Shown here one piece after another: positions 63,872 through 64,000 of a stretch of 64,000 nucleotides of DNA (its first letter is position 1; each line of letters begins with the position of its first letter). Origin of the DNA: Palsa-504 sp963819785 (GTDB taxonomy: Bacteria; Actinomycetota; Actinomycetes; Streptosporangiales; Streptosporangiaceae); contig CAWFXW010000037.1 of the NCBI GenBank assembly GCA_963819785.1, positions 1-64,000 of the forward strand, written 5' to 3'. The position numbers were made by a program, and so were the translations under genes. The notes beneath the pieces were generated by a model. That model was not told the DNA's origin. It saw only the letters and a program-made list of their open reading frames with translations, and made no database searches.

Positions 63872-64000
63872 ATGGACACAGACCACAGCCGCCCTGACGG
63901 GCGGGTACCGTTGCGAGAATTCGGCGACCCCGGCCCGGGGATCCGGGCGCGCCGCGACAGCATCCGGAAGGTGCGGCGGATGTCCAACTGGACAGCCGCG
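63872..64000 (+). CDS. Unknown protein, N-terminal part only
   Basis: Runs off the window. It starts MDTDHSRPDGRVPLREFGDP after AGAAGGGAAACGGC and continues RARRDSIRKVRRMSNWTAA. The basic RRMSNWTAA stretch is typical of the cytoplasmic lead-in to a first membrane helix in small actinomycete membrane proteins next to two-component systems. Function cannot be told from 43 residues. Confidence 0.6.
   Translation, partial: MDTDHSRPDGRVPLREFGDPGPGIRARRDSIRKVRRMSNWTAA

Noticed and set aside
1..64000. CRISPR arrays, rRNA operons, prophage or integrase modules
   Set aside because: Looked for on both strands by eye; no regular spaced repeats, rRNA-like stretches, or phage structural genes were seen.

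Overview
The window joins two unrelated kinds of DNA. Bases 1 to about 12,100 have moderate GC and carry genes of a planctomycete-like (Gemmata-type) repertoire: an IS3-family element with recognisable ends, an S41 peptidase, an M6 metalloprotease with HELGH, a DUF3102 protein, a DUF4919-like lipoprotein, and family-2 glycosyltransferases with TPR tails. Almost every one is broken by small indels. From about 12,200 to the end the DNA is very GC-rich, with typical actinomycete features (GTG starts, ATGA/GTGA overlaps, WhiB, DUF1918, DUF6893). The change falls inside a truncated glycosyltransferase gene next to a 14-bp perfect palindrome at 12,101-12,114. An assembly chimera is the simplest explanation; real transfer is possible.

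The first actinomycete block (12.2-30.7 kb) is acetyl-CoA and storage metabolism. A leftward operon carries two acyl-CoA ligases, a thiolase and a PHA synthase. Opposite it lies a rightward operon with an alpha/beta hydrolase resembling PHA depolymerases, a GNAT/NDP-forming acyl-CoA synthetase, a methylmalonyl-CoA decarboxylase-like protein with an added helical domain, and an SDR reductase. A TetR-type palindrome sits between them. Next comes a five-gene leftward operon for the core ethylmalonyl-CoA pathway: crotonyl-CoA carboxylase/reductase, ethylmalonyl-CoA mutase, malyl-/methylmalyl-CoA lyase, MaoC (mesaconyl-CoA) hydratase and an acyl-CoA (methylsuccinyl-CoA) dehydrogenase.

The second block (30.7-63.8 kb) resembles a hypoxia/dormancy island. 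Its genes are GlgC, phosphotransacetylase, a PII protein lacking the usual T-loop tyrosine, DUF6893, phosphoribosyltransferase, WhiB, a complete nine-gene V/A-type ATPase operon (G/H-like, C, I, K, F, E, A, B, D), CBS-BON, a short baeRF/Rv2629-like protein, two DUF1918 proteins, DUF2807, cellobiose phosphorylase, GtrA, universal stress protein, a predicted PPi-dependent phosphofructokinase, a polysaccharide deacetylase, a P-type cation ATPase, two TrkA-type proteins, enolase, a STAS-PAS protein and an OmpR/histidine-kinase pair. About a dozen intergenic sites in this block, and none that I noticed in the first block, fit a DosR/DevR-like box, roughly GGGACCWWNGGCCCT. Most lie 30-150 nt upstream of a start. 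Several of the gene families are also members of the M. tuberculosis DosR regulon.

Read together, I infer an oxygen-limitation programme: phosphorolytic cellobiose use, PPi-linked glycolysis, acetyl-phosphate formation, glycogen and PHA storage, and proton pumping by a V-type ATPase. Frameshifts are dense in the planctomycete part, in the ATPase operon and in the P-type ATPase, and rare elsewhere. Whether they are sequencing errors or real decay cannot be settled from the sequence alone.
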